Assembly (NCBI RefSeq): GCF_027706845.1
Contig: NZ_JAQGCZ010000006.1
Coordinates: 248,001 to 312,000 of the forward strand
Length of the DNA: 64,000 bases
Direction of reading: 5' to 3'
Origin: Mycolicibacterium sp. BiH015
GTDB taxonomy: Bacteria > Actinomycetota > Actinomycetes > Mycobacteriales > Mycobacteriaceae
The notes below the pieces were generated by a model. It did no database searches, had not been told where the DNA came from, and worked only from the letters and a program-made list of their open reading frames with translations. The position numbers were made by a program, and so were the translations under genes. Of this stretch, positions 41,012 through 49,669 are shown one piece after another. Within the stretch, counting starts at the first letter, position 1, and each line of letters starts with the position of its first letter.

Positions 41012-41913
41012 CGCGATCCCGCCCCGTGATATTCGCGCAGGAACATGTCTTCCAAAGAAGCCGGCGCGACAGTCAATTCGTCGATACCCAGCGCGGCGAG
41101 GTCGGACATCGCGCGGTCGAGATCGTTGCGATCCACCGAGAAACGCCACAGGCCGTCGTCGGCGCGGAGATCGTGAACATAGGGCGCATGCCCCAGGCTG
41201 CGGCCGTCTCCCCGGGGGCGAGCCGTGACGGTGGTGCGCATCAGGTGCCTCATCTGCGCCAGCGTTCCGGAACGTACCGTCCGCCCGGCGCGGACGATCG
41301 TGACGGTGTCGCAGAGCTTTTCGACCTCGGCGAGAATGTGGCTCGACAGCAGTACCGCTGCGCCCTGGCCGGCGACCTCACGCACGCACTCTTGGAAGGC
41401 CTGCTCCATCAACGGGTCCAGGCCGGAGGTCGGCTCGTCGAGGACGAATAACTCACTGCGGGTGCTGAACGCCGCCACGATCGCAACCTTCTGCCTGTTG
41501 CCCTTGGAATAGGTGCGGGCCTTCTTGTGGGGGTCGAGCTCGAAGCGGTCGATCAACTCGTCCCGTCGCTTCTCGTCGACGCCGTCGCCGCGCAGGGCGG
41601 CCAGAAAATCGATGGCCTGCATTCCGGTGAGGTTGGGCCACAGGGTGACATCGCCTGGCACGTAGGCGATCCGGCGGTGCAGGGAGACGGCGTCGCGCCA
41701 CGGGTCACCCCCGAGTAGGCGCGCGGTGCCGCCGTCGGCACGCAGCAGACCCAGCAGGATTCTGATCGTCGTGGACTTTCCGGCGCCGTTGGGTCCGAGA
41801 AACCCGGCCACGTCGCCCGGGGCCACGGTGAGATCGAGGCCGTCGAGAGCTTTGGTGCGACCGAATGATTTTCGCAAAGCGCTGATCTCAACGGCGAGTG
41901 AGGGATCAGTCAT
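41008..41913 (-). CDS. ABC exporter ATP-binding subunit (Rv1218c type)
   Basis: ATPase of 301 aa that powers the neighbouring permease. Walker A FLGPNGAGKSTTIRILLGLL is near residue 38, the signature YSKGNRQKVAIVAAF near 138 and Walker B LFVLDEPTSGLDPLMEQAF near 154; the H-loop is VLLSSHILAEVEKL. A C-terminal regulatory extension of about 80 residues follows, as in DrrA-type drug exporters. ATG 41913 begins MTDPSLAVEISALRKSFG; an upstream start at 41976 lies inside raaS. It overlaps both neighbours, so regulator, ATPase and permease are one operon. Confidence 0.9.
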   Translation of the reverse strand: MTDPSLAVEISALRKSFGRTKALDGLDLTVAPGDVAGFLGPNGAGKSTTIRILLGLLRADGGTARLLGGDPWRDAVSLHRRIAYVPGDVTLWPNLTGMQAIDFLAALRGDGVDEKRRDELIDRFELDPHKKARTYSKGNRQKVAIVAAFSTRSELFVLDEPTSGLDPLMEQAFQECVREVAGQGAAVLLSSHILAEVEKLCDTVTIVRAGRTVRSGTLAQMRHLMRTTVTARPRGDGRSLGHAPYVHDLRADDGLWRFSVDRNDLDRAMSDLAALGIDELTVAPASLEDMFLREYHGAGSR

Positions 41914-42565
41914 CGTGCGCTCCTTCTGTCGAGGTGAACGGAATTCCCTGCTTACGCCGAGCGAGGAAGGCCTCATACATGGTCGGCTCCGCCATCAGCC
42001 CGTTGGTGTAGAGCTCGAGAGCCGGCAGCACCATGTCTTCGCTGTAGTCCCGCAGAACCACACGAAGATCGGAGCTGTCGTGCAATTGGAGGTACAGCAG
42101 GAAGCCGCCACCGTTGGCCATGGCCAGAAAGCGGGCGCGGGCTCGGGGATCCGCGCTGGGCTTGACGGTGCCTGCTTCGACGCCTTCCTGCATGTACCGC
42201 TCGACATTGTCGATCATGTTGCGCCACAACTTTTTTGCGAACTCGCCCCCGGATTGAAGGCTGCGGACCAGATAGGCCATCAGCGGCGCGTACTCCTCGA
42301 TCTCGGCCATCTGTGCGAGCCACGTTGCGGGATCTGATGTCTGAATCGACGCGCTCTTGCTCGCGTACACCGTTTCGGCGACGAAGTCGTCGCACGCCCG
42401 GCGCAGACCGTCCTTGGAGCCGAAGTGGTGGATCACCAGACCCGGGCTCACCCCGGCTGCCGTGGCGATGGCGCGGACGCTGACGCCGAAGCCGTCACGG
42501 CCGAACAACTCGAGGGCCGCGTCCCGAATCCGGGCCGCGGCGGTGAGATCATCGGCTGAACGCAT
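41906..42565 (-). CDS. raaS: TetR-family repressor RaaS of the exporter operon
   Basis: TetR repressor of 219 aa, closely matching M. tuberculosis RaaS (Rv1219c), which represses the adjacent efflux pump and is relieved by oleoyl-CoA. The DNA-binding domain is ARIRDAALELFGRDGFGVSV followed by RAIATAAGVSPGLVIHHFGS. The ligand domain contains WLAQMAEIEEYAPLMAYLVR and the C-terminal YTNGLMAEPTMYEAFLARRK. ATG 42565 is preferred as it matches the homologue; a GTG/ATG 18 bases upstream would translate the operator palindrome. It is first gene of the operon and thus autoregulated. Confidence 0.9.
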   Translation of the reverse strand: MRSADDLTAAARIRDAALELFGRDGFGVSVRAIATAAGVSPGLVIHHFGSKDGLRRACDDFVAETVYASKSASIQTSDPATWLAQMAEIEEYAPLMAYLVRSLQSGGEFAKKLWRNMIDNVERYMQEGVEAGTVKPSADPRARARFLAMANGGGFLLYLQLHDSSDLRVVLRDYSEDMVLPALELYTNGLMAEPTMYEAFLARRKQGIPFTSTEGAHDD

Positions 42566-42582
42566 GTTTAGCAAGCTAAACA
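42565..42582. promoter_or_regulatory. RaaS operator candidate, perfect 8-2-8 palindrome
   Basis: TGTTTAGCAAGCTAAACA is a perfect dyad centred on AA. It overlaps the first base of the raaS start codon, where a bound TetR dimer would block transcription and translation of the whole pump operon. Confidence 0.75.
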
Positions 42583-42636
42583 CTTGTTCAGCGCGGCGTC
42601 AAGGCTTCACCCCGTCAAGAACTCGTCAAGATGGTC

Positions 42637-42672
42637 AGATCGCAAGATCGCAAGATCGCAAGATCGCAAGTT
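42637..42672. repeat. Short 8-bp tandem repeat (GATCGCAA)
   Basis: Four successive copies of the octamer AGATCGCA, with a degenerate fifth (AGTTCG), in the gap upstream of raaS. No function is evident; such tracts may change in number. Confidence 0.85.
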
Positions 42673-42697
42673 CGTCCGTTCGTCCTGCCGGCCGGTC

Positions 42698-42760
42698 GCA
42701 CCGCGAGCGCGCGCGTCTGAACGGCGACACGCCGCAACTTCCGTGCGCGTCGGCGCGCTC
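42698..42760 (+). repeat. Dispersed palindromic element, copy C1
   Basis: Starts GCACCGCGAGCGCGCGCG and ends GGCGCGCTC, in direct orientation. It faces copy C2 across 9 bases, so the two together could fold into one long hairpin between raaS and the methyltransferase gene. Confidence 0.78.
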
Positions 42761-42769
42761 ATCCGTCCT

Positions 42770-42832
42770 GAGCGCGCGCGCAACGCCAATGCGCCCGGCG
42801 CGTCGCGGGGCAGACGCGCGCGCTCGCGGTGC
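42770..42832 (-). repeat. Dispersed palindromic element, copy C2
   Basis: Inverted partner of C1, starting GAGCGCGCGCG and ending CGCGCTCGCGGTGC. The intergenic region 42583-42854 contains only these repeats and the octamer tract. Confidence 0.78.
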
Positions 42833-42854
42833 GGATGTCGCGCGCCGGGGGAAG

Positions 42855-43535
42855 TCAGTCGCGGGCGGCGGCGAGCAGTCCGTCGCCGAGCGGGATCAGC
42901 ACCGGCGTCAGACGCTCGTTCTCGGCGATCAGGCGCGCCGCCTCGCGCACCGCGGCCACCTCCGTGTCCTTGGCAGCGGCATCGCCGGCGCGCCCGCCGA
43001 GTGCGGCGCGGTGCACGACGATCGCCCCGCCCTCGCGCAGCAGACGCACACCTTCGACAACGAACTGTGGTTGATCGGCGGGTTCGGCGTCGATGAAGAC
43101 CAGATCGTAGGACTCGTCGGCGAGCCTGGTCAGGACCTCCTGAGCGCGCCCGCTGATCAGCCGCGTCCGGCCCGGGCCGACACCGGCCTCGCTGAATGCC
43201 TGCTTGGCGATGCGCTGGTGCTCGGGTTCGACGTCGATGGTGGTCAGCACGCCGTCCTCCCGCATGCCCGACAGCAACCACAGCCCGCTGACCCCTGCCC
43301 CGGTACCGACTTCGACCACCGCTTTCGCACCGGTGAGCTTGGCAAGCACGCACAGCAGCGCGCCCACGGCCGGCGTCACCGCGCCCGCCCCGATATCGAC
43401 TGCACGTTCCCGCGCGGCCGCAACGATGGCGTCTTCGGAGATCGAGTGTTCCGCGTGGTTGACGATCGCTTCCGCCTGGCTTGCCCGCGCGGTGGATTCG
43501 CCGGAGCCGGCTCCGGGCTCATCGGTGCTGGCCAT
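42855..43535 (-). CDS. SAM-dependent O-methyltransferase (Rv1220c type)
   Basis: Class I methyltransferase of 226 aa, equivalent to Rv1220c. The SAM-binding sequence KAVVEVGTGAGVSGLWLLSG is near residue 70, TTIDVEPEHQRIAKQAFSEA (acidic residue for the ribose) near 96, and YDLVFIDAEPADQPQFVVEG near 138. It resembles catechol/CCoA O-methyltransferases; the natural acceptor is unknown. ATG 43535 stands 6 bases after the hexamer TACGCT and is likely leaderless. It is divergent from sigE, with 167 bp between the starts. Confidence 0.87.
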   Translation of the reverse strand: MASTDEPGAGSGESTARASQAEAIVNHAEHSISEDAIVAAARERAVDIGAGAVTPAVGALLCVLAKLTGAKAVVEVGTGAGVSGLWLLSGMREDGVLTTIDVEPEHQRIAKQAFSEAGVGPGRTRLISGRAQEVLTRLADESYDLVFIDAEPADQPQFVVEGVRLLREGGAIVVHRAALGGRAGDAAAKDTEVAAVREAARLIAENERLTPVLIPLGDGLLAAARD

Positions 43536-43640
43536 GCCCGCAGCGTAGAGCCAAGCCAGGTCGCCGGCAGTAGCGACACGCCCGGTGCTCCCAGCCAGGA
43601 TCACAGCTGTTTTCGCTGGTGAAAAAAGGGGTAGCGCTGT

Positions 43641-43668
43641 TTCTCAGGAAATGTTCAGTTTGCTCATA
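43641..43668 (+). promoter_or_regulatory. Possible MprA-box-like region upstream of sigE
   Basis: TTCTCAGGA and TTGCTCAT form two loosely similar direct half-sites 35-60 bases ahead of the sigE start. In M. tuberculosis the stress response regulator MprA activates sigE through two loose 8-bp repeats at this place. Half-site agreement here is only approximate. Confidence 0.35.
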
Positions 43669-43702
43669 TGCCTGCCATACGCGTACAGGAGACGGTGATC
43701 GC

Positions 43703-44506
43703 ATGACAGACGGCGCGCCGAGCGCACGCAGCGGCACCGCTCACCCGGGGAACAACACCGAGTCCGGTCGCGTTGTGGATTTCAAGCGGTCGCCGTCAAT
43801 TGACCGCCGCCATCACGATCTGGAGGATCCGACGACCACTTCGACCGGTCCCACGACCGTCAGTGCCCCCGTGACCATGGCACATCTGGAGCAGTACACC
43901 GACGCCGAATGGGTGGAGCCGAGCGACGAGTTGACCGGCACGGCGGTCTTCGACGCCACCGGTGACATCGCCGCGATGCCGAGCTGGGACGAACTCGTCC
44001 GCCAGCACGCCGACCGCGTCTACCGTCTGGCCTACCGGCTCTCGGGTAACCAGCACGACGCCGAAGACCTGACGCAGGAGACGTTCATCCGCGTCTTCCG
44101 CTCGGTGCAGAACTACCAACCGGGCACGTTCGAGGGCTGGTTGCACCGCATCACGACCAACCTCTTCCTCGACATGGTGCGCCGGCGCGGCCGCATCCGG
44201 ATGGAAGCGCTGCCCGAGGATTACGACCGCGTGCCCGCCGACGAGCCGAACCCCGAGCAGATCTACCACGATTCACGGCTGGGACCGGACCTGCAGGCGG
44301 CGCTCGACTCACTGGCCCCCGAATTCCGCGCTGCCGTGGTCCTCTGCGACATCGAAGGTCTGTCCTACGAGGAGATCGGCGCGACGCTGGGCGTCAAGCT
44401 CGGCACGGTGCGCAGCCGCATCCACCGCGGCCGGCAGGCGCTGCGCGAGTACCTCGCCCGGCATTCGGATGCCGGCAGTGCCCGCGACGCGGCCCAATCG
44501 GCCTGA
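43703..44506 (+). CDS. sigE: ECF sigma factor SigE
   Basis: Extracytoplasmic-function sigma factor of 267 aa that redirects RNA polymerase under envelope, heat and detergent stress. Sigma region 2 is LVRQHADRVYRLAYRLSGNQ HDAEDLTQETFIRVFR, followed by WLHRITTNLFLDMVRRR; region 4 is FRAAVVLCDIEGLSYEEIGA then GTVRSRIHRGRQALREYL. Residues 1-90 are a variable extension containing WVEPSDELTGTAVFDATGDI, also present in M. tuberculosis SigE. ATG 43703 with AGGAGACGG upstream is chosen; M. tuberculosis uses several SigE starts. rseA, the anti-sigma gene, follows 93 bases later, and htrA and tatB after that. Confidence 0.94.
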   Translation: MTDGAPSARSGTAHPGNNTESGRVVDFKRSPSIDRRHHDLEDPTTTSTGPTTVSAPVTMAHLEQYTDAEWVEPSDELTGTAVFDATGDIAAMPSWDELVRQHADRVYRLAYRLSGNQHDAEDLTQETFIRVFRSVQNYQPGTFEGWLHRITTNLFLDMVRRRGRIRMEALPEDYDRVPADEPNPEQIYHDSRLGPDLQAALDSLAPEFRAAVVLCDIEGLSYEEIGATLGVKLGTVRSRIHRGRQALREYLARHSDAGSARDAAQSA

Positions 44507-44599
44507 CGTTCGCCCGATGCGGCGCAGCATGCCGCGCTACATTCGAAGGGAAGACTTCCGACTGGGCAGGCTGCACGACACCGACTGGAGAGGAGCTGG

Positions 44600-44998
44600 G
44601 TGGTGTTCGATCCCGGACATGCATTCCGCCGAGCGTTCTCCTGGCTCCCGTCGCAGTTTGCTTCGCAAAGTGATGCACCGGTAGGCCCGCGCCAGTTCGG
44701 CTCTACCGAGCACCTCTCCACCGAGGCCATCGCCGCATTCGCCGACGGTGAGCTTCGCATGACCGCGCACCTTCGCGCCGCCCATCATCTGTCGTTGTGC
44801 CAGGAGTGCGCGACGGAGGTCGACGCGCAGCGGCAGGCGCGCGAGGCGTTGCGGGATTCCTGTCCGGTTGCCATGCCAAGTTCTTTGCTGGGGCTGCTGT
44901 CGCAGATCCCGAACCACACTCCGGTGGATGCGCAGGATTCGTCAGAGTCCGCGCAGTTGGCTGATGGCGCGGAGCGTGCCCGTCGCAGGCGCCGGTAG
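44600..44998 (+). CDS. rseA: Anti-sigma-E factor RseA
   Basis: Protein of 132 aa that binds and inhibits SigE, as Rv1222 does. It carries the zinc-associated anti-sigma motif HLRAAHHLSLCQECATEVDA (His...Cys-x2-Cys, about residues 57-76), preceded by LSTEAIAAFADGELRM, the usual sigma-binding helix. No membrane segment is seen, so unlike many anti-sigma factors it should be cytoplasmic. GTG 44600 (or the adjacent GTG 44603) follows GAGAGGAG. The C-terminus is short and basic (ERARRRRR). Confidence 0.9.
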   Translation: MVFDPGHAFRRAFSWLPSQFASQSDAPVGPRQFGSTEHLSTEAIAAFADGELRMTAHLRAAHHLSLCQECATEVDAQRQAREALRDSCPVAMPSSLLGLLSQIPNHTPVDAQDSSESAQLADGAERARRRRR

Positions 44999-45092
44999 GG
45001 TAGGTACAAAGCTGACCGTCGAGGTATGGCGGCGATTGCTGGCACCTCGACACCGAGAGTGACGGCCTGGGTGACGGAAGGGCGATGAACGG

Positions 45093-46583
45093 GTGACCAA
45101 TCTGGACGAGACCGGTCGAGAACGACTTGCACCGCGGCCGGTGTCGCGGCCTCCTGTGGACCCAGCGGCGCAGCGCGCGTTCGGCAGGCCGACCGGAGTG
45201 GACGGTTCTTTCCAAGGTGCCGAAAGGTACCGGGACCAAGGTGAGTTCACACCGAAGGACGCGCCGCCCGACCCTGTGCTCGCCGAGGCATTCGGCCGGC
45301 CGTACCCCGGTGGGGACTCGCTGCAGCGCCACCCGACGGACGCGGGCGCGCTGGAGGCCGAGCGTGCCGGTGACGTCGACGAACCCGACGACCCGTGGCG
45401 CAATCCGGGCGCCCCCGTCGCCCTAGGCACTCCCGCATTCACGCAAACCGCCCCCGCAGTCGCCGCGGGGCCCGTCGGCAAGCTCGGGGTCCGTGACGTG
45501 CTGTTCGGAGGAAAGGTCTCCGTTGTCGCGCTGGTCGTCCTCGGCATTTTCGCGCTGGTCATCGGCGTCGTCGGCGGTGTCGTCGGACGCAAGACGGCCG
45601 AGGTTGTCAGTGCGTTCACCACGTCGAAGGTGACGCTGGAGACCAGCAGCGAGGGCGGTGAGGAGGCGCAGGGCCAGTTCGCCAAAGTTGCTGCCGCCGT
45701 TGCCGACTCGGTGGTCACCATCGAGGCGACCAGCGAGACCGAGGGCTCGCAGGGCTCCGGCGTCGTGATCGACGGCCGCGGCTACATCGTCACGAACAAC
45801 CACGTGATCTCCGAGGCCGCCACCAACCCGAGCGACTTCAAGATGTCGGTGGTGTTCAACGACGGCAGCGAGGTCCCGGCCAACCTCGTCGGCCGCGATC
45901 CCAAGACCGACCTCGCGGTCCTCAAGGTCGACAACGTCGACAACCTGTCCGTGGCACGCATGGGCGATTCCGAGAAGCTGCAGGTGGGCGAGGAAGTAAT
46001 CGCCGCAGGCGCTCCGCTCGGCCTGCGCAGCACGGTCACCCACGGCATCATCAGTGCTTTGCACCGTCCCGTGCCGCTGTCCGGCGACGGGTCCGACACC
46101 GACACCGTCATCGACGGTGTCCAGACCGACGCGTCCATCAACCACGGCAACTCCGGCGGCCCGCTGATCAACATGAACGCCGAGGTGATCGGCATCAACA
46201 CCGCGGGTAAGTCGTTGTCCGACAGCGCCAGCGGCCTCGGCTTCGCCATTCCGGTCAACGAGGTCAAGCAGGTCGTCGAGACGCTCATCAAGAACGGCAA
46301 GATCGCCCACCCCACGCTGGGCCTGACGGCGCGCTCGGTCAGCAACGACGTGTCCAAGGGTGCGCAGATCGCCGACATCAAGCCGGGCAGCCCCGCCGAG
46401 CAGGCCGGCCTGGTGGAGAACGACGTCGTCGTGAAGGTCGGTGACCGCAAGGTCGCGGACGCCGACGAGTTCATCGTCGCGGTGCGTCAGCTCCAGATCG
46501 GTCAGCCCGCGCCCATCGAGGTGGTGCGCGACGGACGTCCGGTGACGCTGACGGTGACACCCAACGGCGACGACAGCACGTAA
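45093..46583 (+). CDS. htrA: HtrA/DegP-type membrane serine protease
   Basis: Protease of 496 aa for envelope protein quality control, equivalent to Rv1223. The first 140 residues are a Pro-rich cytoplasmic arm, followed by one membrane helix VVALVVLGIFALVIGVVGGV. The trypsin-like domain has all three catalytic residues: His in YIVTNNHVI, Asp in KTDLAVLKV and Ser354 in NHGNSGGPL. A C-terminal PDZ domain follows (LGLTARSVSNDVSKGAQIAD, IKPGSPAEQAGLVENDVVVK). GTG 45093 is supported by conservation. Its place after sigE-rseA suggests a role in processing stress signals, perhaps RseA turnover. Confidence 0.92.
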   Translation: MTNLDETGRERLAPRPVSRPPVDPAAQRAFGRPTGVDGSFQGAERYRDQGEFTPKDAPPDPVLAEAFGRPYPGGDSLQRHPTDAGALEAERAGDVDEPDDPWRNPGAPVALGTPAFTQTAPAVAAGPVGKLGVRDVLFGGKVSVVALVVLGIFALVIGVVGGVVGRKTAEVVSAFTTSKVTLETSSEGGEEAQGQFAKVAAAVADSVVTIEATSETEGSQGSGVVIDGRGYIVTNNHVISEAATNPSDFKMSVVFNDGSEVPANLVGRDPKTDLAVLKVDNVDNLSVARMGDSEKLQVGEEVIAAGAPLGLRSTVTHGIISALHRPVPLSGDGSDTDTVIDGVQTDASINHGNSGGPLINMNAEVIGINTAGKSLSDSASGLGFAIPVNEVKQVVETLIKNGKIAHPTLGLTARSVSNDVSKGAQIADIKPGSPAEQAGLVENDVVVKVGDRKVADADEFIVAVRQLQIGQPAPIEVVRDGRPVTLTVTPNGDDST

Positions 46584-46585
46584 CG

Positions 46586-47014
46586 ATGTTCGCCAACGTC
46601 GGCTGGGGGGAGATGCTGGTCCTGGTGATCGCGGGCCTGGTGATCCTGGGGCCTGAGCGGTTGCCTGGCGCCATCCGCTGGACGGCGGGCGCGGTGCGCC
46701 AGGCGCGCGACTACGTGACGGGCGCGACGAGCCAGTTGCGGGAGGATCTGGGCCCCGACTTCGACGATCTGCGGGAGCCGTTGTCAGAACTGCAGAAGCT
46801 GCGGGGCATGACTCCTCGCGCAGCGTTGACCAAGCATCTGCTCGACGGGGACGACTCGATCTTCACCGGCAAGTTCGACTCGCCCCGTGCAGGGCAGAAC
46901 GGTCAGATTGGTTCGGACAAGCCGACCGAGAAGCCCCAGTCTGGGCCCGGTCCTGCGCCGGTCAAACAACCGGAGCCGTCGGGATCGACGCCCTTCGACA
47001 CCGACGCGACTTAA
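46586..47014 (+). CDS. tatB: Sec-independent translocase subunit TatB
   Basis: Protein of 142 aa, component of the twin-arginine translocase that exports folded proteins. It has the typical N-terminal membrane helix with hinge (FANVGWGEMLVLVIAGLVIL GPERLPGAIRW), a charged amphipathic helix (VRQARDYVTGATSQLREDLG) and a Pro-rich tail. ATG 46586 lies 2 bases after the htrA stop, so the two are cotranscribed. Same order as Rv1223-Rv1224. The stop overlaps the mrp stop on the opposite strand by 4 bases. Confidence 0.93.
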   Translation: MFANVGWGEMLVLVIAGLVILGPERLPGAIRWTAGAVRQARDYVTGATSQLREDLGPDFDDLREPLSELQKLRGMTPRAALTKHLLDGDDSIFTGKFDSPRAGQNGQIGSDKPTEKPQSGPGPAPVKQPEPSGSTPFDTDAT

Positions 47015-48141
47015 CGACCTGCCGGGTCGAGGCCCAGCGACATCCCGGCCAGGCCGCGCTTGCGGCTCGACAGGGCGTCGGCGATCTTGCGGAGTTCCTT
47101 GCCCGCAGCCGAGTCGGGCGCGCTGAGCACCAGCGGGACACCCGAGTCGCCGGCGGCCACCAGCTCGGGATCGAGCGGAACCTGGCCCAGCAGCGGTACG
47201 TCGGCGCCGACGGAACGCGACAGGCTCTCGGCGACGTGCCGGCCGCCACCCTCGCCGAACATCTTGATGACCGGCCCGTCGACCATGTTCTCCACGACAC
47301 CGGCGATGCGCTGCCGCGTCTGTAGTGCGATCGCGCCCGCGCGCTCTGCGACCTCGGCAGCTGCCAGCTGTGGGGTGGTGACCACGAGGATCTCGGCGCC
47401 GGGGATGAGCTGCGCGACCGAGATCGCGATATCGCCCGTGCCCGGGGGGAGGTCCAGCAGCAGCACGTCCAGGTCGCCCCAGTACACGTCGGCGAGGAAC
47501 TGCTGAAGTGCCCGGTGCAGCATCGGTCCGCGCCACACCACGGGTGTGTTGCCTTGGGTGAACATCGCGATGGAGATCACCCGCACGTCATGGGAGACGG
47601 GCGGCAGGATCATCGAGTCGACCTGGGTGGGCCGGTCGGTGGTGCCCATCATGCGGGGTACGGAGTGGCCGTAGATGTCGGCGTCGAGGAGGCCGACGGA
47701 CAGACCGCGAGCGGCCATGGCGGCGGCCAGATTCACGGTGACACTCGACTTGCCGACCCCGCCTTTCCCGGATGCGACCGCATACACCCGGGTCAGCGAC
47801 CCCGGTTGTGCGAACGGGATCACGGGTTCGCGGGAATCGCCGCGCAGCTGCTTGCGCAACTCGGCTCGCTGCTCGTCGTTCATCACGTCGAGGGTGACCT
47901 TGACCGCGCCGGTGCCGGGCACGTCCTGCACAGCGCGCGTCACCCGGTCGGAGATCTCCGTCTTCTTCGGACAGGCCGCCGTGGTCAGGTACACCTCGAC
48001 GTGAACCGAGGAGTCGGCTTCGACGGTGACGTTCTTGACCATGCCGACTTCGGTGATCGGCCGCCGAAGCTCGGGGTCGATGACCTTGTTCAGCGCAGCG
48101 CGGGCAGCTGCTTCCAGGTCTGTCGGAGTTGAGGACATCAC
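47011..48141 (-). CDS. mrp: Mrp/ApbC iron-sulphur cluster carrier ATPase
   Basis: P-loop protein of 376 aa that carries or assembles Fe-S clusters. An N-terminal MIP18/DUF59 domain (residues 1-95, VIDPELRRPITEVGMVKNVT with TAACPKK) precedes the Mrp ATPase: deviant Walker A ASGKGGVGKSSVTVNLAAAM at about 125, DADIYGHSVPRMMG and LPPGTGDIAISVAQL. The cluster-binding CxxC common in other Mrp proteins is not visible. GTG 48141 is preferred to the adjacent ATG 48138, as a TAGACT hexamer lies just upstream. Equivalent to Rv1229c; converges on tatB. Confidence 0.88.
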   Translation of the reverse strand: MMSSTPTDLEAAARAALNKVIDPELRRPITEVGMVKNVTVEADSSVHVEVYLTTAACPKKTEISDRVTRAVQDVPGTGAVKVTLDVMNDEQRAELRKQLRGDSREPVIPFAQPGSLTRVYAVASGKGGVGKSSVTVNLAAAMAARGLSVGLLDADIYGHSVPRMMGTTDRPTQVDSMILPPVSHDVRVISIAMFTQGNTPVVWRGPMLHRALQQFLADVYWGDLDVLLLDLPPGTGDIAISVAQLIPGAEILVVTTPQLAAAEVAERAGAIALQTRQRIAGVVENMVDGPVIKMFGEGGGRHVAESLSRSVGADVPLLGQVPLDPELVAAGDSGVPLVLSAPDSAAGKELRKIADALSSRKRGLAGMSLGLDPAGR

Positions 48142-48190
48142 CCGCGAGTCTAGGCCGCGGTGTCGTCAAGACCCGAATTCGGGAGTGCGC

Positions 48191-49582
48191 TCAGCCGACG
48201 GGGCCGGGAGCAGGCCCGGGCGCGGGGCCGGGTGCCGGCCCAGGTGCGGGGCCGGGCGCCGCAGGTAGAGCGGGCATCACCGGGCCGGGGGGTGCAGGCA
48301 TCGGTCCCGCCGGGACGCCGGGCAGCGCGGCGGGTGCGGGCGGAAGGCCGAGGGGACCCGCGGGGGCGGGCGCCGGGGCGGGTGCGGCGGGCAGATCCTG
48401 AATGCAGAACACGGCGCACTGGGCGGGCTTCTGCGGCGGCGGCTGGATCCACGGCGGCACCCAGGTGGGCGGCGGAGGTGCGACCGGTTGCGGCATCGCC
48501 TCGGGCATCGGTCCCGGCAACGGGCCGAGCGACTGTCCAGCCGCGAATCCTGGCAGCGGCGTGTTGATCTGGCTGGCCACGTCGGTACGTTCCATCAGCG
48601 GGATCAGCGACAGCGGATCGGTGGCCGGCAGGCCGGCGGCGTTGATCGGCAGCCCGGGGCCGAGTCCTGCCCGGCGATCCAAGTGGCTGATCAGGTCGTC
48701 GGTCGATGTCGCGGTCGACAGTTCGGGCACCGAGCCCGTGATCGGCGGCAGGTCGAGGGGCACCACGCCCGTCGCGTAGGCGGCGGCCCAGCTGAGCACG
48801 TTCTGGGCGTAGGCCATCGAGTTGTTGTAGCGCAGGATTGCGGCCATGACGTCGGCCTGGTTGCGCAGGTTCATCCCACCGCTGCACAGGTACCGTGCGG
48901 CCGCAAGGGAGGCGTCGTACACGTTCTGCACATCGGCCTTGCCGTCGCCGTCACCGTCGGAGGCGTAGCGCGACCAGGTGCCGGGCAGGAACTGCATGGG
49001 GCCCATGGCGCGGGCGTACACGACCCGGTCTGCGGTCCGGCTCTCGACGATGACCTCGTTGCCGGCCAGGGTGCCGTCGAGCGTGGGACCGTAGATCGGG
49101 CGCACCGCGTTGCCCCGGGAGTCCGTCGCACCGCCGTAGGAGTGCATCGACTCGATCCGGCCGATGCCTGCCAGCAGGTTCCAGCTGACCCCGCAACCGG
49201 GGTACGCCGCCGCCATCATCGTCTCGGCGTTGCGGTAGGCGGCGAGGTTGACCGACGGAATCCGCAATGTGCCAGGGGCATTCACCACGACAGGTGGAGG
49301 TGGCGCCGATGCGGTGCTAGCCACGGTGCGGAACGGGGCAGGCGTTTTGGTGACCGCGACGACCGAGACGCCGGACCGGTCATCGGGCGAGGGGGCGACA
49401 GCGGCCAGCGGCATCACTGCCGAATCGCGCGACGGAAGGTTCGCGGTCGGTGCGGAGGCGCCGACGGCGCCCGCCAGCACCAGCGGCGTGAGAACGGCGG
49501 CTACCCCGACGGCCGGCGTCCGGACAAATTGTCCTGCCCGACGTCGCGCTGCTCCGAGGGCAGGTCCTCCCCCTATATGCAC
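48191..49582 (-). CDS. Exported lytic murein transglycosylase with Pro/Ala repeat tail
   Basis: Envelope protein of 463 aa, equivalent to Rv1230c. After a signal/anchor segment (VGVAAVLTPLVLAGAVGASA, residues 25-44) and a Pro-rich linker comes an SLT-type transglycosylase domain (about 110-280). The catalytic glutamate is in LLAGIGRIESMHSYGG, with RAMGPMQFLPGTWSRYASDG and ILRYNNSMAYAQNVLSW further on. The last 110 residues are mostly Pro and Ala, ending in repeated APGP units (APGPAPGPAPGP). It cuts glycan strands to make anhydromuropeptides. The repeat tail may span the wall and may vary between strains. ATG 49582. Confidence 0.87.
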   Translation of the reverse strand: MHIGGGPALGAARRRAGQFVRTPAVGVAAVLTPLVLAGAVGASAPTANLPSRDSAVMPLAAVAPSPDDRSGVSVVAVTKTPAPFRTVASTASAPPPPVVVNAPGTLRIPSVNLAAYRNAETMMAAAYPGCGVSWNLLAGIGRIESMHSYGGATDSRGNAVRPIYGPTLDGTLAGNEVIVESRTADRVVYARAMGPMQFLPGTWSRYASDGDGDGKADVQNVYDASLAAARYLCSGGMNLRNQADVMAAILRYNNSMAYAQNVLSWAAAYATGVVPLDLPPITGSVPELSTATSTDDLISHLDRRAGLGPGLPINAAGLPATDPLSLIPLMERTDVASQINTPLPGFAAGQSLGPLPGPMPEAMPQPVAPPPPTWVPPWIQPPPQKPAQCAVFCIQDLPAAPAPAPAPAGPLGLPPAPAALPGVPAGPMPAPPGPVMPALPAAPGPAPGPAPGPAPGPAPGPVG

Positions 49583-49669
49583 TCAACCGTCCTAGCTGTG
49601 TGGCCGCCAGTGAACTTCGCCACCATACCCAGTGAACTACCGCGGTGTGACAGCAATCGCTCAGACGTC

